Assembly: GCA_028278405.1 (NCBI GenBank)
Contig: JANQEK010000008.1
Coordinates: forward strand, 1-61,614
Length of the DNA stretch: 61,614 nucleotides
Source: Nitrospinaceae bacterium
GTDB taxonomy: Bacteria; Nitrospinota; Nitrospinia; Nitrospinales; Nitrospinaceae
Direction: 5' to 3'
Part shown: positions 1 to 9,282 of the stretch, in pieces
Layout of the letters: every line of letters begins with the position of its first letter
Numbering within the stretch: the stretch's first letter is position 1
Program-made: the position numbers and the translations under genes
Notes under the pieces: generated by a model
The model's input: the letters and a program-made list of their open reading frames with translations, nothing else
Database searches by the model: none
Told to the model about the DNA's origin: nothing

Positions 1-38
1 GGGATTGTTTTCAATGAAATAGGGCCGGAATAAACAGG

Positions 39-67
39 TTGCGAATTAATTCCTGGTGGACTAACAT
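39..67 (+). promoter_or_regulatory. Weak candidate sigma-70 promoter for the PpiD-like gene
   Basis: A TTGCGA hexamer (39-44) and a TAACAT hexamer (62-67) are separated by 17 bp, leaving a leader of about 45 nt before the ATG at 118. Both hexamers depart from consensus. The rest of 1-117 holds no gene I can recognise; a GGGAG about 10 nt before the ATG is the likely ribosome binding site. Confidence 0.25.
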
Positions 68-117
68 AACCAGCTTAAATTTTAACATCTTTTTGCAGGC
101 CGTGGGAGTGTAAATCC

Positions 118-2061
118 ATGCTCAACTTCATTCGAAAACAGTCCGATACCTGGCTGATCAAAGCCATCCTCTGGCTCATCGTTCTCGCCTTTGTGGCCAC
201 AATTTTCTATTCCTGGGGAGCGGGAGGCAAGATCGGAGAAGCCAACCGAACCGTCGCAACCGTTAATGGGATAGAAATCAAAGCCAGCGAATTTGAGCGG
301 GCCTACAGCAATATCGTGAATTTTTACCGCAACCAGTTTCGCGACCAGTTTTCAGAGGAAATGGTGGCCAAACTGAAATTAAAGGAAAACGCTCTGGATG
401 CTCTTATCCAGAACCGACTGGTACTTCTGGAAGCGAAAAAAATGAACCTTACGGTCAGCGATCAAGAGCTGGCGGACAGCATCGCCAAACGGCCTGAATT
501 TCAAAGAGACGAAAAATTCAGCAGCAACCTCTACAAAAACTATCTCCGCTTCAGCCGCATCAGCGCCAAGGATTTTGAAGACAGTCAGCGGAAAACCCTT
601 CTCCGGGAGAAGCTTGAAAAAATAATCAAGGCTTCCACACAAATATCGGAAAGCGAAATACAGGAAGCTTACAAAAAAGAAAATGAAAAAATAAAGTTTA
701 AGTACATTGGTTTTTCGAAAGATTTTTTCAAACCGGCCAATCGTCCTTCAGACGAGGAAATTCAAAAATACTTCGATGCACACAAAAGTCAATTCGAAGT
801 GCCCGAGCAAATCAAGGTTCAATACGTCAAACTGACTCCCAAGCGGGTGGAGGATGTTATCGAAATCTACGAAGAGGATGTTCAGGATTACTACAAAACC
901 AACCAGGCCAAGTTTTTCATCAAGAAGCAATATAAAGCCAGCCATATCCTCATTAAAAGTGACGAAGCACTCCCGCCCGGAGAAAACTTGTCCTCTGAAG
1001 AAAAAGAAAAGTTGCTGGACGAGGCCGACGAGAAAACCAAAATAAAAGCAGAAGAAATTTTGAAGCAAATCAGAGAAGGCGCCGATTTTGGAGAGATGGC
1101 GAAAAAGCATTCAGACGACCCGGCTTCTGGAAAGAATGGCGGCAGCCTGGGACAGTTTTCCCGGGGATTGATGATTCCTGAATTTGAAGCGGCGCTTGAC
1201 AAACTGAAACCCGGAGAACTGGGAGGACCTGTTAAAACCGTATTTGGTTTTCATATCATCAAACTGGATGAAGTGAAAGAAGAGCGCTTGAAGCCTTTGA
1301 CGGAAGTACAGGAGGAAATCAAAAAAACCCTTAAAGAAGATAAGTCGCGGAGACGTATCCGAACCATCGCAAAAAAGATTCGAAGAGAGGCCGGAGCCGC
1401 TAATGACCTGACCCAGGCCGCTCAGAAGTATAAAGCTGAAACCAATACCACCAAATTCATATCGGGGAGAACCCATAATGTTCCAGAAATCGGCAACGTT
1501 CCTGAATTTTTCAACGTGGCTTTTTCGCTGGCGGGCGAGCAATTAAGCGAACCGGTGAACACAGCGGAAGCTTCATACCTGCTCAAAGTCACCGCCAGAA
1601 AAGATCCCTACATTCCCCAATTGAATGAGGTTCTAAGTGCAGTGACCCAGGCGGTGGTTGAGGAAAAGAACAAATCCGCCACACAAGATCAATTCAAGGC
1701 CCTTGGTGAGCAGCTAAAGAATACGAAGAACCTGGAACAACTGGCTAAGAAAGTGAACATGACCGTGGAGGAAACCCCGTTCATCAACCAATCGGATTCC
1801 ATTCCCGGCATCGGCAACATCCAATCCATCAAAGACGCGGTGTTTCCTCTCAAGCCGGGGGAAACCACAACCGGCGAAAGCCGGGGTATTTACTACCTGA
1901 TCCAAATGGTGGAGCGTGAAGCCGCCGACAAGCCGGATGCGGACAAAATGAAAAAAATCTATGCCCGCCTCAAGAACGAAAAGTCCCGGCTGGTGTTCCA
2001 GGAATGGATGGAAAACGTCAAGGAAAAGGCCGATATCCTGATCGACCGAACCTTCCTGTAA
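118..2061 (+). CDS. PpiD/SurA-type peptidyl-prolyl cis-trans isomerase, membrane anchored
   Basis: This protein of 647 residues has one N-terminal membrane segment (about residues 14-34) followed by a SurA-N-like region. A parvulin (PpiC) rotamase domain lies at about residues 268-385, recognisable from KASHILI, the KHSDDPASGKNGGSLG loop and FGFHIIKL. A second substrate-binding-like region follows to the C-terminus. This is the PpiD architecture: an inner-membrane-anchored periplasmic foldase acting on newly exported proteins. The length matches E. coli PpiD (about 620 residues). It runs convergently into thiDN with a 16-bp gap. The family is secure; whether it works as PpiD or as the main SurA of this organism cannot be decided here. 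Confidence 0.88.
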   Translation: MLNFIRKQSDTWLIKAILWLIVLAFVATIFYSWGAGGKIGEANRTVATVNGIEIKASEFERAYSNIVNFYRNQFRDQFSEEMVAKLKLKENALDALIQNRLVLLEAKKMNLTVSDQELADSIAKRPEFQRDEKFSSNLYKNYLRFSRISAKDFEDSQRKTLLREKLEKIIKASTQISESEIQEAYKKENEKIKFKYIGFSKDFFKPANRPSDEEIQKYFDAHKSQFEVPEQIKVQYVKLTPKRVEDVIEIYEEDVQDYYKTNQAKFFIKKQYKASHILIKSDEALPPGENLSSEEKEKLLDEADEKTKIKAEEILKQIREGADFGEMAKKHSDDPASGKNGGSLGQFSRGLMIPEFEAALDKLKPGELGGPVKTVFGFHIIKLDEVKEERLKPLTEVQEEIKKTLKEDKSRRRIRTIAKKIRREAGAANDLTQAAQKYKAETNTTKFISGRTHNVPEIGNVPEFFNVAFSLAGEQLSEPVNTAEASYLLKVTARKDPYIPQLNEVLSAVTQAVVEEKNKSATQDQFKALGEQLKNTKNLEQLAKKVNMTVEETPFINQSDSIPGIGNIQSIKDAVFPLKPGETTTGESRGIYYLIQMVEREAADKPDADKMKKIYARLKNEKSRLVFQEWMENVKEKADILIDRTFL

Positions 2062-2077
2062 GAGTTACCTTAAGAGA

Positions 2078-3466
2078 CTAGCGCACCCGCCAGGTATCCT
2101 TCTCACGTCCGGTATGATTGGCCTGGACCCAGCGGTTGATCTTGATGACTTTTTCCACCAGTTCACCGATATCCTGTGCCAATACGCGAATCATCTCCTC
2201 TTTTCCCTGCCCTCCCAGATCAAAGATAATATCCGGTACGTAGCCACAGTCTGTGATCGCTTGATGTGTTCCCCACTCCAATGAGGACCCTTCTTTCTGC
2301 TTGATACTTTTAGGTTCTTTAGCACGATCGAACGAGGCAATCTTGAATTTCAGTTTCCTGCAGGCCTTGAGAATGGAATCTGTAAACTTGATGTTCATCA
2401 CCGCACGCATTTCAGGATTAAAATGCATAGCCGTCAATACGATTTTCGCGACATGTTGCGAAGCACCGAACCGGGGTGCGGCCACTGTAAAAATATCGTC
2501 GCCAATTCTACTGATGCGTCCCGGAATGGCGGCGACATCTCCAGGTCCCTGAGCTCCGGGGAGACCGATACCGATATTTGACTGCACTTCCGGAATCAAC
2601 CGGCCAATCCGGTTTTCCTTCAACAGTTCTATCGCGGCAGATAATTTCGGAATCACTTCGAATCGATTTTGTATTTTGAACAGGGAAGCCATCGGGTCTA
2701 CACTTCCCAGGCCATTCTCTCCCCCGACACCGTTGGCAATCCCCTCGGTCACCCATCCTTTGCCCTTTTGAATTGCCAGGGACATCTCCATGCCAAGAGC
2801 CAAACCAGAAGCGATAGCCGCAGACAGAACGCATCCGGTCCCATGTGCATCCTTCTTTCCAATTCGCGCTCCTTCAAAAACCTCGTGTCGTTTCCCGTCG
2901 AAAAAGAAATCATCAGCACTGCCTTTGGCATGTCCGCCTTTGATCAATACATTCTTAACACCTAACTTACAAATCACCTTGGCGGCTTTCAAACGATCCT
3001 GCGGACTCTTGATACGTACTCCTGACAAAATTTCCGCTTCAGGTATATTCGGCGTTACCAGAAGCGCCAGCGGCAAAAGCTTCTCTTTGAGCACTTCCAC
3101 TCCTTTTTTGGAGAGCAAAGTTTTTCCGCTTGAGGATTTTAGAACCGGGTCCACCACCAGATTTTTAACGCGCGCTTTCTTTAACAGACGGGCGACGCAC
3201 TCTACCAAATTCTCGTTGCCCAGCATCCCGGTCTTAACCGCGGCAGGCTTGCCGTCTGCCAGCACGGCTTTCAGTTGTTCTTCCACTTCCTCTACAGAAA
3301 GATCAAAAACGGCCTGTACGCCTTTGGAGTTTTGAGCAGTGATAGAAGTGATCACCGACGTTGCAAACAACTTATGAGCGGAAATAGTTTTGATGTCCGC
3401 CTGGATACCGGCGCCGCCGCTGGAGTCGGAACCGGCAATCGTCAATACGGATGGAACCTGTTTCAT
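2078..3466 (-). CDS. thiDN: Bifunctional hydroxymethylpyrimidine (phosphate) kinase / ThiN-type thiamine-phosphate synthase
   Basis: The N-terminal ribokinase-fold half (residues 8 to about 260) is ThiD: it has the AGSDSSGGAGIQADI signature, VKTGMLG and the HGTGCVLSAAIA anion hole. ThiD phosphorylates HMP and HMP-P. The C-terminal half (about 290-455) matches ThiN, which couples HMP-PP to thiazole phosphate in place of ThiE; visible motifs are SNIGIGLPGA and RFGASQHVA. ThiDN fusions are best known from archaea and a few bacteria. It is last in the fis-glmU-glmS operon, 110 bp behind glmS. An in-frame TTG lies 6 nt upstream at 3472; the ATG at 3466 is chosen, with AAGG about 11 nt before it. 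Confidence 0.88.
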   Translation of the reverse strand: MKQVPSVLTIAGSDSSGGAGIQADIKTISAHKLFATSVITSITAQNSKGVQAVFDLSVEEVEEQLKAVLADGKPAAVKTGMLGNENLVECVARLLKKARVKNLVVDPVLKSSSGKTLLSKKGVEVLKEKLLPLALLVTPNIPEAEILSGVRIKSPQDRLKAAKVICKLGVKNVLIKGGHAKGSADDFFFDGKRHEVFEGARIGKKDAHGTGCVLSAAIASGLALGMEMSLAIQKGKGWVTEGIANGVGGENGLGSVDPMASLFKIQNRFEVIPKLSAAIELLKENRIGRLIPEVQSNIGIGLPGAQGPGDVAAIPGRISRIGDDIFTVAAPRFGASQHVAKIVLTAMHFNPEMRAVMNIKFTDSILKACRKLKFKIASFDRAKEPKSIKQKEGSSLEWGTHQAITDCGYVPDIIFDLGGQGKEEMIRVLAQDIGELVEKVIKINRWVQANHTGREKDTWRVR

Positions 3467-3576
3467 AGTCAAACTGGCCTTATCATCGAAATTCAGCAGG
3501 CATTCAAAGATCTTGCCGATCGCTGAATTGAAAGGTTGATTAAATCAAGCGTTGAGGAAATAGTCCGGGCAACAGC

Positions 3577-5397
3577 CTAACCCACGGTGACGGATTTGGC
3601 AAGAGAACGGGGCTTGTCCACGTTTCTTTTCAGGGAGGTAGCTGTGAAATAGGCGAACAACTGGGCAATCACCATCTGAATCAGGGGAGCAATGACTGGT
3701 GGTACTGGCGGCAGAATCAACTCTTCGCTGAACAGCTTCTGGTTCCGGTTGCCCTCGTCGAAGTGGATTCCCAATACAAATCCATCGCGGGCGCGGATTT
3801 CCTCCACGCTGGCCAGGGTCGATTCGTACAGGACTTTTTCGGAACTGGGTGGGATGAACACAATCGAATTGATGTCCGAGTCGATCATAGCCAGGGTGCC
3901 GTGCTTCAGAAACCCGCAAGGCATCCCTTCGGCATGAACATAGGCAACTTCTTTCATTTTGAGCGCAGATTCCAAAGCGATGGGGTAATACATTCCACGC
4001 CCCAGATAAAGCCAGTTTTTGACATTCCGGTGGTTGTGGGCAACCCGGTGAATAAAACCGGACCGTTCATTTAAAATATTTTCAATAATGCCGGGCAGAG
4101 AACGAAGGGACTCCATATGTTCGCCACACATCTTTTGCGTCATTTTTTTATTTTTGACCGCCAGTTTCAAAGCCGTGCGGGTCAACAAAATCATTTGTGC
4201 CAAAGCCGCTTTGGTGCTGATCACACAAATTTCCGGTCCCGATCCCTGCAACACAGGGCAGTCCACCATCCGCGACAGAGTCGATCCCATCACATTCACA
4301 ATCGCGCCGGTTTTGGCTCCGCGCGACTTGGCATGCTTGAGAGCGGATATGGTGTCATAGGTTTCACCGGACTGGGAAGCGGCGAGCACAAAGCTGTCTT
4401 TATCCACCGGGGACAAGGAAATAAATTCATCCGAACTGATAGCCGGGATATATCTCCCTGACATTGAGGAAAAAATATAGTTGGCGTACATGGTCACATA
4501 GTAGGTCGTCCCGACACCCACCAGTTGCGCATTTTTACTTTTATGGATCAAGCCCACAAGTTGGTCGATGGTTTTCTCATCGACTTCCAGGGCATTGATC
4601 ACCGTCTGCGGCTGCTCGTAAATCTCCTTGAGCATGTAATGCGGATACCCCCCCTTTTTGGAGGTTTCGCTATCCCATTCAATGCGCATGATCGGCTTGT
4701 CAACTTCTTCTTTGGTAACGAAGTTTTTTACGGTATAGCCGTCTTTGGAAACAATGGCGTATTCGTCATCATCGATGATCACCGCATTTTTGGTCTGGTC
4801 GATAAATGCGTTGAAATCCGAACCGATGTATTTCACTTCGTCTCCGATGCCCAGCAACAAAGGCGATTCCCTTTTGGCACAATAAATCTGGTCCGGCTCA
4901 TAATTGCTGATAAAGGCCATTGCGAAAGTACCTTCCAATTGACCGAGGGTACTCAAAAAACTGGATTCGACATTGCCCGTTTTTTTGTAAAAGTTTTCCA
5001 GCAGGTGCGGAATAACCTCTGTGTCGGTATCCGACTGGAATCGGTGCCCTTCTCTTTTAAGGCGGTCTCTCAGCTCTTGGTGATTGGAAATGATGCCGTT
5101 GTGGATAACGGCGAAATTATTGTCACAGGACAAAAAGGGATGGGTGTTGTTGCGGGTGACCTGTCCGTGCGTGGCCCAGCGGGTATGGGCAATACCGAGA
5201 TGGGAAGAGTGCCGTAAAATGTTTTCTTTCTGGTAAACATCGCCCACTCCACCCACATTCTTTTTGACGATGATGCTTTTTCGATTCATCAGCGCCACGC
5301 CGCAGGAATCGTAACCCCGGTATTCCAGGTTACGAATACCGTCGAACAAAACGTTCGATATATCTTTCAGGCCGACGGCCCCGGTAATTCCACACAT
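3577..5397 (-). CDS. glmS: Glutamine-fructose-6-phosphate aminotransferase (isomerizing)
   Basis: GlmS makes glucosamine-6-phosphate from fructose-6-phosphate and glutamine, the entry to UDP-GlcNAc for peptidoglycan and lipid A. The 606-residue length is standard. The start MCGITGAVG exposes the Cys nucleophile after Met removal, and the type II glutamine amidotransferase domain covers about residues 2-220. Two SIS sugar-isomerase domains follow (about 285-420 and 455-596), and the C-terminus LAKSVTVG is the conserved tail. It lies 12 bp after the GlmU-like gene, so it belongs to the amino-sugar operon. No glmS ribozyme-like leader is expected or seen in that short gap. Confidence 0.97.
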   Translation of the reverse strand: MCGITGAVGLKDISNVLFDGIRNLEYRGYDSCGVALMNRKSIIVKKNVGGVGDVYQKENILRHSSHLGIAHTRWATHGQVTRNNTHPFLSCDNNFAVIHNGIISNHQELRDRLKREGHRFQSDTDTEVIPHLLENFYKKTGNVESSFLSTLGQLEGTFAMAFISNYEPDQIYCAKRESPLLLGIGDEVKYIGSDFNAFIDQTKNAVIIDDDEYAIVSKDGYTVKNFVTKEEVDKPIMRIEWDSETSKKGGYPHYMLKEIYEQPQTVINALEVDEKTIDQLVGLIHKSKNAQLVGVGTTYYVTMYANYIFSSMSGRYIPAISSDEFISLSPVDKDSFVLAASQSGETYDTISALKHAKSRGAKTGAIVNVMGSTLSRMVDCPVLQGSGPEICVISTKAALAQMILLTRTALKLAVKNKKMTQKMCGEHMESLRSLPGIIENILNERSGFIHRVAHNHRNVKNWLYLGRGMYYPIALESALKMKEVAYVHAEGMPCGFLKHGTLAMIDSDINSIVFIPPSSEKVLYESTLASVEEIRARDGFVLGIHFDEGNRNQKLFSEELILPPVPPVIAPLIQMVIAQLFAYFTATSLKRNVDKPRSLAKSVTVG

Positions 5398-5409
5398 AAA
5401 ATTGGTTTC

Positions 5410-6615
5410 CTATCGGCTGGGCACAGAATAATGAGCAGGCAGAACCTTACCCGGCGGAACACTGGTGCCGGGCTCAATGGAGTTTCCTGCTCCAATAGCC
5501 ACATCATCACCAATGAATGCACCCAGTTTCAAAATACCGGTATCCCTGGATTTCTTCTGATGTTTGACCTTAATGGTGCTCCAGTCCAGATTCCGGTTAA
5601 CGGTCATCATTCCGGCACCGATATCCACATTCTCTCCCAAAACGCTGTCCCCAATAAACGACAGGCGGCCGATATGTGAATTTTGCTGCACCACACAGTT
5701 TTTCAATTCCACCCCATAACCCACAGAACAGTTGTCCCCCAGGGCGGTGTAGCTGCGGATCAGTGAATTGTTTCCGATATAACAGCCCTTACCGATGGAA
5801 CAAGGCCCTTCCAGTACCGCTCCGGCTTTGATGATAACGTCATCTTCAATATGCACCGTTCCCTGAATGGTCACATTCGCTTCCAGTGTCACTGTTTTGG
5901 ATATCTCAGAATGGCCCCATGAATCCATGATGATTCGGTTTGCCCTTAAAATCTCCCAGGGATACACAATGTCCAGCCATTCATCTTCCCACATCGAGGC
6001 CCGCAAACCCTCATTCTCCACCAGCACCTTGATCGCCTTTTCCATGGAGCGGTTATTTTTTTCCAACAAACCAAAGAAGCTTTCGGGAAGAATATAGACT
6101 CCGGACAAAACATAATTGCCAAGATTGTCGCCCTTTGGCTTTTCAACGATCTTGGTGATGTTCATATTCGCATTCAGAAACACGTTGCCGAACATCTCGT
6201 TGGAAGGCGGCAGGCAGATGGAAGCCACCGGCCCCTTGAAGGCGTGGAACGATTGTTGGGTTTTGGTGAAGATGTTTTCTGCGGTTACAATATCGCCGTA
6301 AATCAGCAGAAAATATTCTCCCGGTAAAATTTTATCCTTGATCCGCAACACCGCATCGCCGATTCCACCGGCTCGACTTTGCACCATGTACTGAAGGTTC
6401 AAGCCGTTGTGGACGTGCTCGCCAATCCGCTCAACAAGTTTTTCCTTCTGATGCCCCACAACAACAAAAATGTCGTTGATTCCAGCTTTCTGAAGCAGAT
6501 CGAGGTTGTGATCAAACAGATACTTCCCGGCCACACTGATCATGGGATTGGGACGGGTATCGGAAAAGGGTTTGAGGTTGTCGCCTTTGCCGGCGGCAAG
6601 GATAACGGCTTTCAT
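5410..6615 (-). CDS. Two-domain sugar-1-phosphate nucleotidylyltransferase / left-handed beta-helix acetyltransferase (archaeal GlmU type)
   Basis: The 401-residue protein has an N-terminal nucleotidyltransferase fold (1 to about 225) and a C-terminal hexapeptide-repeat beta-helix (about 245-400). The layout is that of archaeal bifunctional GlcN-1-P acetyltransferase/UDP-GlcNAc pyrophosphorylases. The acetyltransferase part keeps the GDSVLGENVDIGAG signature. The nucleotide-binding loop reads LAAGKGDNLKP, where GxGTRL/M is usual, so the conserved Thr-Arg is replaced by Asp-Asn. YGD and VEKP motifs remain. It sits between a stand-alone GlmU pyrophosphorylase domain and glmS. I infer that it supplies the acetyltransferase step, with its own pyrophosphorylase activity doubtful. 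Confidence 0.82.
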   Translation of the reverse strand: MKAVILAAGKGDNLKPFSDTRPNPMISVAGKYLFDHNLDLLQKAGINDIFVVVGHQKEKLVERIGEHVHNGLNLQYMVQSRAGGIGDAVLRIKDKILPGEYFLLIYGDIVTAENIFTKTQQSFHAFKGPVASICLPPSNEMFGNVFLNANMNITKIVEKPKGDNLGNYVLSGVYILPESFFGLLEKNNRSMEKAIKVLVENEGLRASMWEDEWLDIVYPWEILRANRIIMDSWGHSEISKTVTLEANVTIQGTVHIEDDVIIKAGAVLEGPCSIGKGCYIGNNSLIRSYTALGDNCSVGYGVELKNCVVQQNSHIGRLSFIGDSVLGENVDIGAGMMTVNRNLDWSTIKVKHQKKSRDTGILKLGAFIGDDVAIGAGNSIEPGTSVPPGKVLPAHYSVPSR

Positions 6616-6664
6616 GGTTTAACTTTCGAATTCGATTGATTGGGGGAAATGATGGTGCCCGTCG

Positions 6665-7402
6665 TCAGGCTTTCACGATCTTTTCGGCTTTTTCTAAGTC
6701 TTCGGAAGAGTTGATACCTAAAATTTCATCCGCGTCCCGGGTCGTATGGCATACCACCTCGTGCCCGTTCTGAGAGAGAATCCCGACCGTATCGGTCAAA
6801 TAATACTCCCCCTGCGCGTTGCTGGTGTCAACGGAAGCTAACGCTTTGAAAAGAAGGCCCTTATCAAAACAATAAACGCCAGAGTTGTATTCGTCAATAG
6901 TTTTTTCCTGTTCGCTCGCATCCCGAACCTCTACGATGCGCAAAACCGCCCCCTCCGGATTGCGCACCACACGGCCAAAATCCTTCTTTTCCTTGGTTTT
7001 AAGGCTCAACAGAGTGCACCCGGCACCGGTATCGCGATGCTTCTGAAGCAGGGTTTGAAGGGTCGAGGATTGGATCAAGGGCATGTCCCCGCACAGGATA
7101 AGAACATCTCCCTCAAAATCCTCCAAAATGGTTTGAGCCTGCAGAACCGCGTGCCCTGTACCCAGTTGCTCCGTCTGCTCGACAAACTCAATGGGACGGT
7201 TGGCACAGGCATGTTTGACCTCCTCAGCCTGATGCCCCACCACGACCACCACTCGTTGGGGATCCAGGGCAACTGCCGTATCCAGCACATGAATCAGCAG
7301 TGGACGCGACGCCAGAGCATGCAAAACCTTGGCGCGGTCGGATTTCATCCGGGTGCCTTTACCCGCGGCCAGAATGACTACAGCTAGCTTTTGCTTTGGC
7401 AT
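6665..7402 (-). CDS. glmU: Stand-alone GlmU-type UDP-GlcNAc pyrophosphorylase domain
   Basis: At 245 residues this matches only the N-terminal uridylyltransferase half of bacterial GlmU. It has an intact LAAGKGTRMKS nucleotide loop, the acceptor-proximal KVLH, EQLGTGHAV, LCGDMPL and a final catalytic-region EYYLTD. The C-terminal beta-helix acetyltransferase of canonical GlmU (about 450 residues) is absent, and there is no trace of it before the next gene. The following gene carries a beta-helix domain and may supply that step. Its start overlaps the end of fis by 19 bp, which suggests translational coupling. The symbol refers to homology with the N-half only. Confidence 0.85.
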   Translation of the reverse strand: MPKQKLAVVILAAGKGTRMKSDRAKVLHALASRPLLIHVLDTAVALDPQRVVVVVGHQAEEVKHACANRPIEFVEQTEQLGTGHAVLQAQTILEDFEGDVLILCGDMPLIQSSTLQTLLQKHRDTGAGCTLLSLKTKEKKDFGRVVRNPEGAVLRIVEVRDASEQEKTIDEYNSGVYCFDKGLLFKALASVDTSNAQGEYYLTDTVGILSQNGHEVVCHTTRDADEILGINSSEDLEKAEKIVKA

Positions 7403-7650
7403 TTAATATTATAGTCTTGGATTTTTTTGCGAAGGGTGTTGCGGTTGATTCCAAGAATGTTGGCGGCCTTGGTCCGGTTGCCCTCGGTTTCTTGAAGCAC
7501 GATTTCCAACAGAGGTTTTTCAACCCCACCTATGATCAAATCGTGAAGTCCTCCGTTTTGCCGAACGTCCATATGCGATACGTACTTTTTAACGCTGGTA
7601 TCCAACCATTTTTCAAGAAAAGTCTGGATTTTTTTATCAACCTTCGGCAT
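7384..7650 (-). CDS. fis: Fis-family DNA-binding protein
   Basis: This 88-residue protein ends in a Fis/NtrC-type helix-turn-helix (about residues 45-82: GNRTKAANILGINRNTLRKKI), preceded by a short dimerisation region. There is no receiver or AAA+ domain, so it is a Fis-like nucleoid or regulatory protein rather than a truncated enhancer-binding protein. It is first in the operon, and its last codons overlap the glmU-N start. A good promoter (7707-7735) lies about 50 nt upstream. Whether it autoregulates the operon is not visible. Confidence 0.85.
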   Translation of the reverse strand: MPKVDKKIQTFLEKWLDTSVKKYVSHMDVRQNGGLHDLIIGGVEKPLLEIVLQETEGNRTKAANILGINRNTLRKKIQDYNIKCQSKS

Positions 7651-7706
7651 AGATGTTCAACCGGCAAAGTGAGGTTAAGGATCGTGTCATGGTGCGGAGA
7701 TGGCGC

Positions 7707-7735
7707 ATCGTAACAAAACCGCTTGAAGAGGTCAA
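7707..7735 (-). promoter_or_regulatory. Candidate sigma-70 promoter of the fis-glmU-glmS-thiDN operon
   Basis: On the minus strand TTGACC (7735-7730), a 17-bp spacer and TACGAT (7712-7707) precede fis. The predicted start lies near 7700, giving a leader of about 50 nt. It is divergent from the mtaB promoter, with about 40 bp between the two -35 boxes. Confidence 0.55.
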
Positions 7736-7774
7736 GGACGGGTTCCAGCCTATCCGGTCTAAATCAATTTTCAG

Positions 7775-7804
7775 TTGATAAAAAACAAGCGGATGGCATA
7801 AGAT
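7775..7804 (+). promoter_or_regulatory. Candidate sigma-70 promoter for mtaB
   Basis: TTGATA (7775-7780), an 18-bp spacer and TAAGAT (7799-7804) lie about 44 bp before the GTG start at 7848. It is a near-consensus pair in an AT-rich stretch between two divergent genes. Confidence 0.45.
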
Positions 7805-7847
7805 GGAAAATCATTTATTGAATGCCTAAGCCAACAGGGAAATTATT

Positions 7848-9170
7848 GTGAAAGTCGCCTTCACCACGCTCGGTTGTCGAACCAACCAGAATGACACCGC
7901 TGAAATGCAGACGGTCCTTGAAAAAGAAGGATATTCTATCGTCGGCTCCCAGGAGCAGGCGGACGTCTATGTCATCAACACCTGTACGGTAACCGCCAAA
8001 AGTGATTCCAGCTCGCGTCAGGCCGTGAAAAAGTCTTTGGCAATCAACGATGAAGCAATGGTCATTTTTACAGGATGTTACGCCCAGAACAGCCCGGAGC
8101 AGGTAACCCGGATTCCGGGCCTGGATGTGGTTCTGGGGAACGCCAACAAACTGGAAATTGCCGAGGCAATCAAATCTCAAATCAATCGCCTTCAGCAGGA
8201 AGATACTTTTGGTCAACCGCTGGTGCACATGTCCGACATCACCCAGAAGTGGGATTTCAAGACCATCCCCGTTTCCGATTTCCACGGTAAGACCAAAGCG
8301 TTTATCAAAGTACAAACCGGGTGCGACGAGGCTTGCTCCTTCTGCACAGTGGTACGAGCCCGAGGACGGTCCATCAGCGATTCGCGGAAGAATATTCTCA
8401 ACAACGTACGTCATTCACTGGAAACCGGTTTTCGGGAAATCACCCTCACCGGGATCAACCTGGGCACCTATGGAATGGATTCCAATCCTCCGGAAACATT
8501 TTCTTCGCTTGTGGAGGAAATCCTTGACCTTCCGGGTGAGTATCGCGTGCGCCTCAGTTCCATCAATCCCATGGAAATCGACGATCGTTTGATTGAGCTC
8601 ATGGCGGAACGGGACAAACTGTGTTCGCATTTCCATATCCCGCTTCAAAGCGGCGATGACACAATGCTTTCCCGCATGCGCCGGAACTACAATGCCCGGC
8701 AATATCGGGAAACGGTGGAGAGGATTGTCGAACGGAACCCGGGACTGGGATTGGGAGCGGATATTATTGTCGGCTTTCCCGGAGAAACCGACGAGATGTT
8801 TGAAAATACCCGACAAATGGTCGAAGACCTGCCCTTCACCACCCTGCATGTGTTCTCCTATTCTCCCCGCGAGGGGACCGAGGCCGCCGGATTCATCAAT
8901 GACGTCCCCAAAACCGTAAAGAAGGAGCGCAATAAAATCCTGACCGAACTGGGAAATCAAAAAGCCCGGCAATTCCGGGAGAGCCTGCGAGACCAAACCG
9001 TCCCAGTGCTGGTTGAGAACAGCCGCGACCCTCAAACAGGACACTTGCGGGGTCATTCCGACACCTATATCCCGGTATTATTCGAAGGGGGCGATAAATG
9101 GATGAACCGCATCGTTCCCGTCCGCATCACTGAAATTTCGGAACAACAGGTTTCCGGATGCCTTTCGTAA
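7848..9170 (+). CDS. mtaB: MtaB-type tRNA (t6A37-C2) methylthiotransferase
   Basis: This radical-SAM enzyme adds a methylthio group to threonylcarbamoyl-adenosine 37 of ANN-decoding tRNAs. The N-terminal UPF0004 domain carries the auxiliary-cluster cysteines C10, C46 and C77. The radical-SAM cluster motif is C159-x3-C163-x2-C166, followed by RARGRSIS. A TRAM-like tail ends the protein. The 440-residue length and the opening MKVAFTTLGCRTNQ match MtaB/YqeV better than MiaB or RimO. The start is GTG with a weak ribosome binding site. smpB follows 112 bp downstream on the same strand. Confidence 0.9.
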   Translation: MKVAFTTLGCRTNQNDTAEMQTVLEKEGYSIVGSQEQADVYVINTCTVTAKSDSSSRQAVKKSLAINDEAMVIFTGCYAQNSPEQVTRIPGLDVVLGNANKLEIAEAIKSQINRLQQEDTFGQPLVHMSDITQKWDFKTIPVSDFHGKTKAFIKVQTGCDEACSFCTVVRARGRSISDSRKNILNNVRHSLETGFREITLTGINLGTYGMDSNPPETFSSLVEEILDLPGEYRVRLSSINPMEIDDRLIELMAERDKLCSHFHIPLQSGDDTMLSRMRRNYNARQYRETVERIVERNPGLGLGADIIVGFPGETDEMFENTRQMVEDLPFTTLHVFSYSPREGTEAAGFINDVPKTVKKERNKILTELGNQKARQFRESLRDQTVPVLVENSRDPQTGHLRGHSDTYIPVLFEGGDKWMNRIVPVRITEISEQQVSGCLS

Positions 9171-9282
9171 CATTACCCACACTTTCGAAATTTGACTGTT
9201 AAACTGGGAGGGGCCGTTATTCGCAATCGGCCGACCCACTATTCCAGGATTTTTCCGGGCGAAACAACAGGCGTCATCAACT

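Noticed and set aside
9192-9220. Possible smpB promoter (TTGACT, 17 bp, CGTTAT)
   Set aside because: The -10 hexamer is too far from consensus to support a call.
9171-9282. tmRNA gene next to smpB
   Set aside because: The gap is only 112 bp and shows no tRNA-like ends or tag reading frame.
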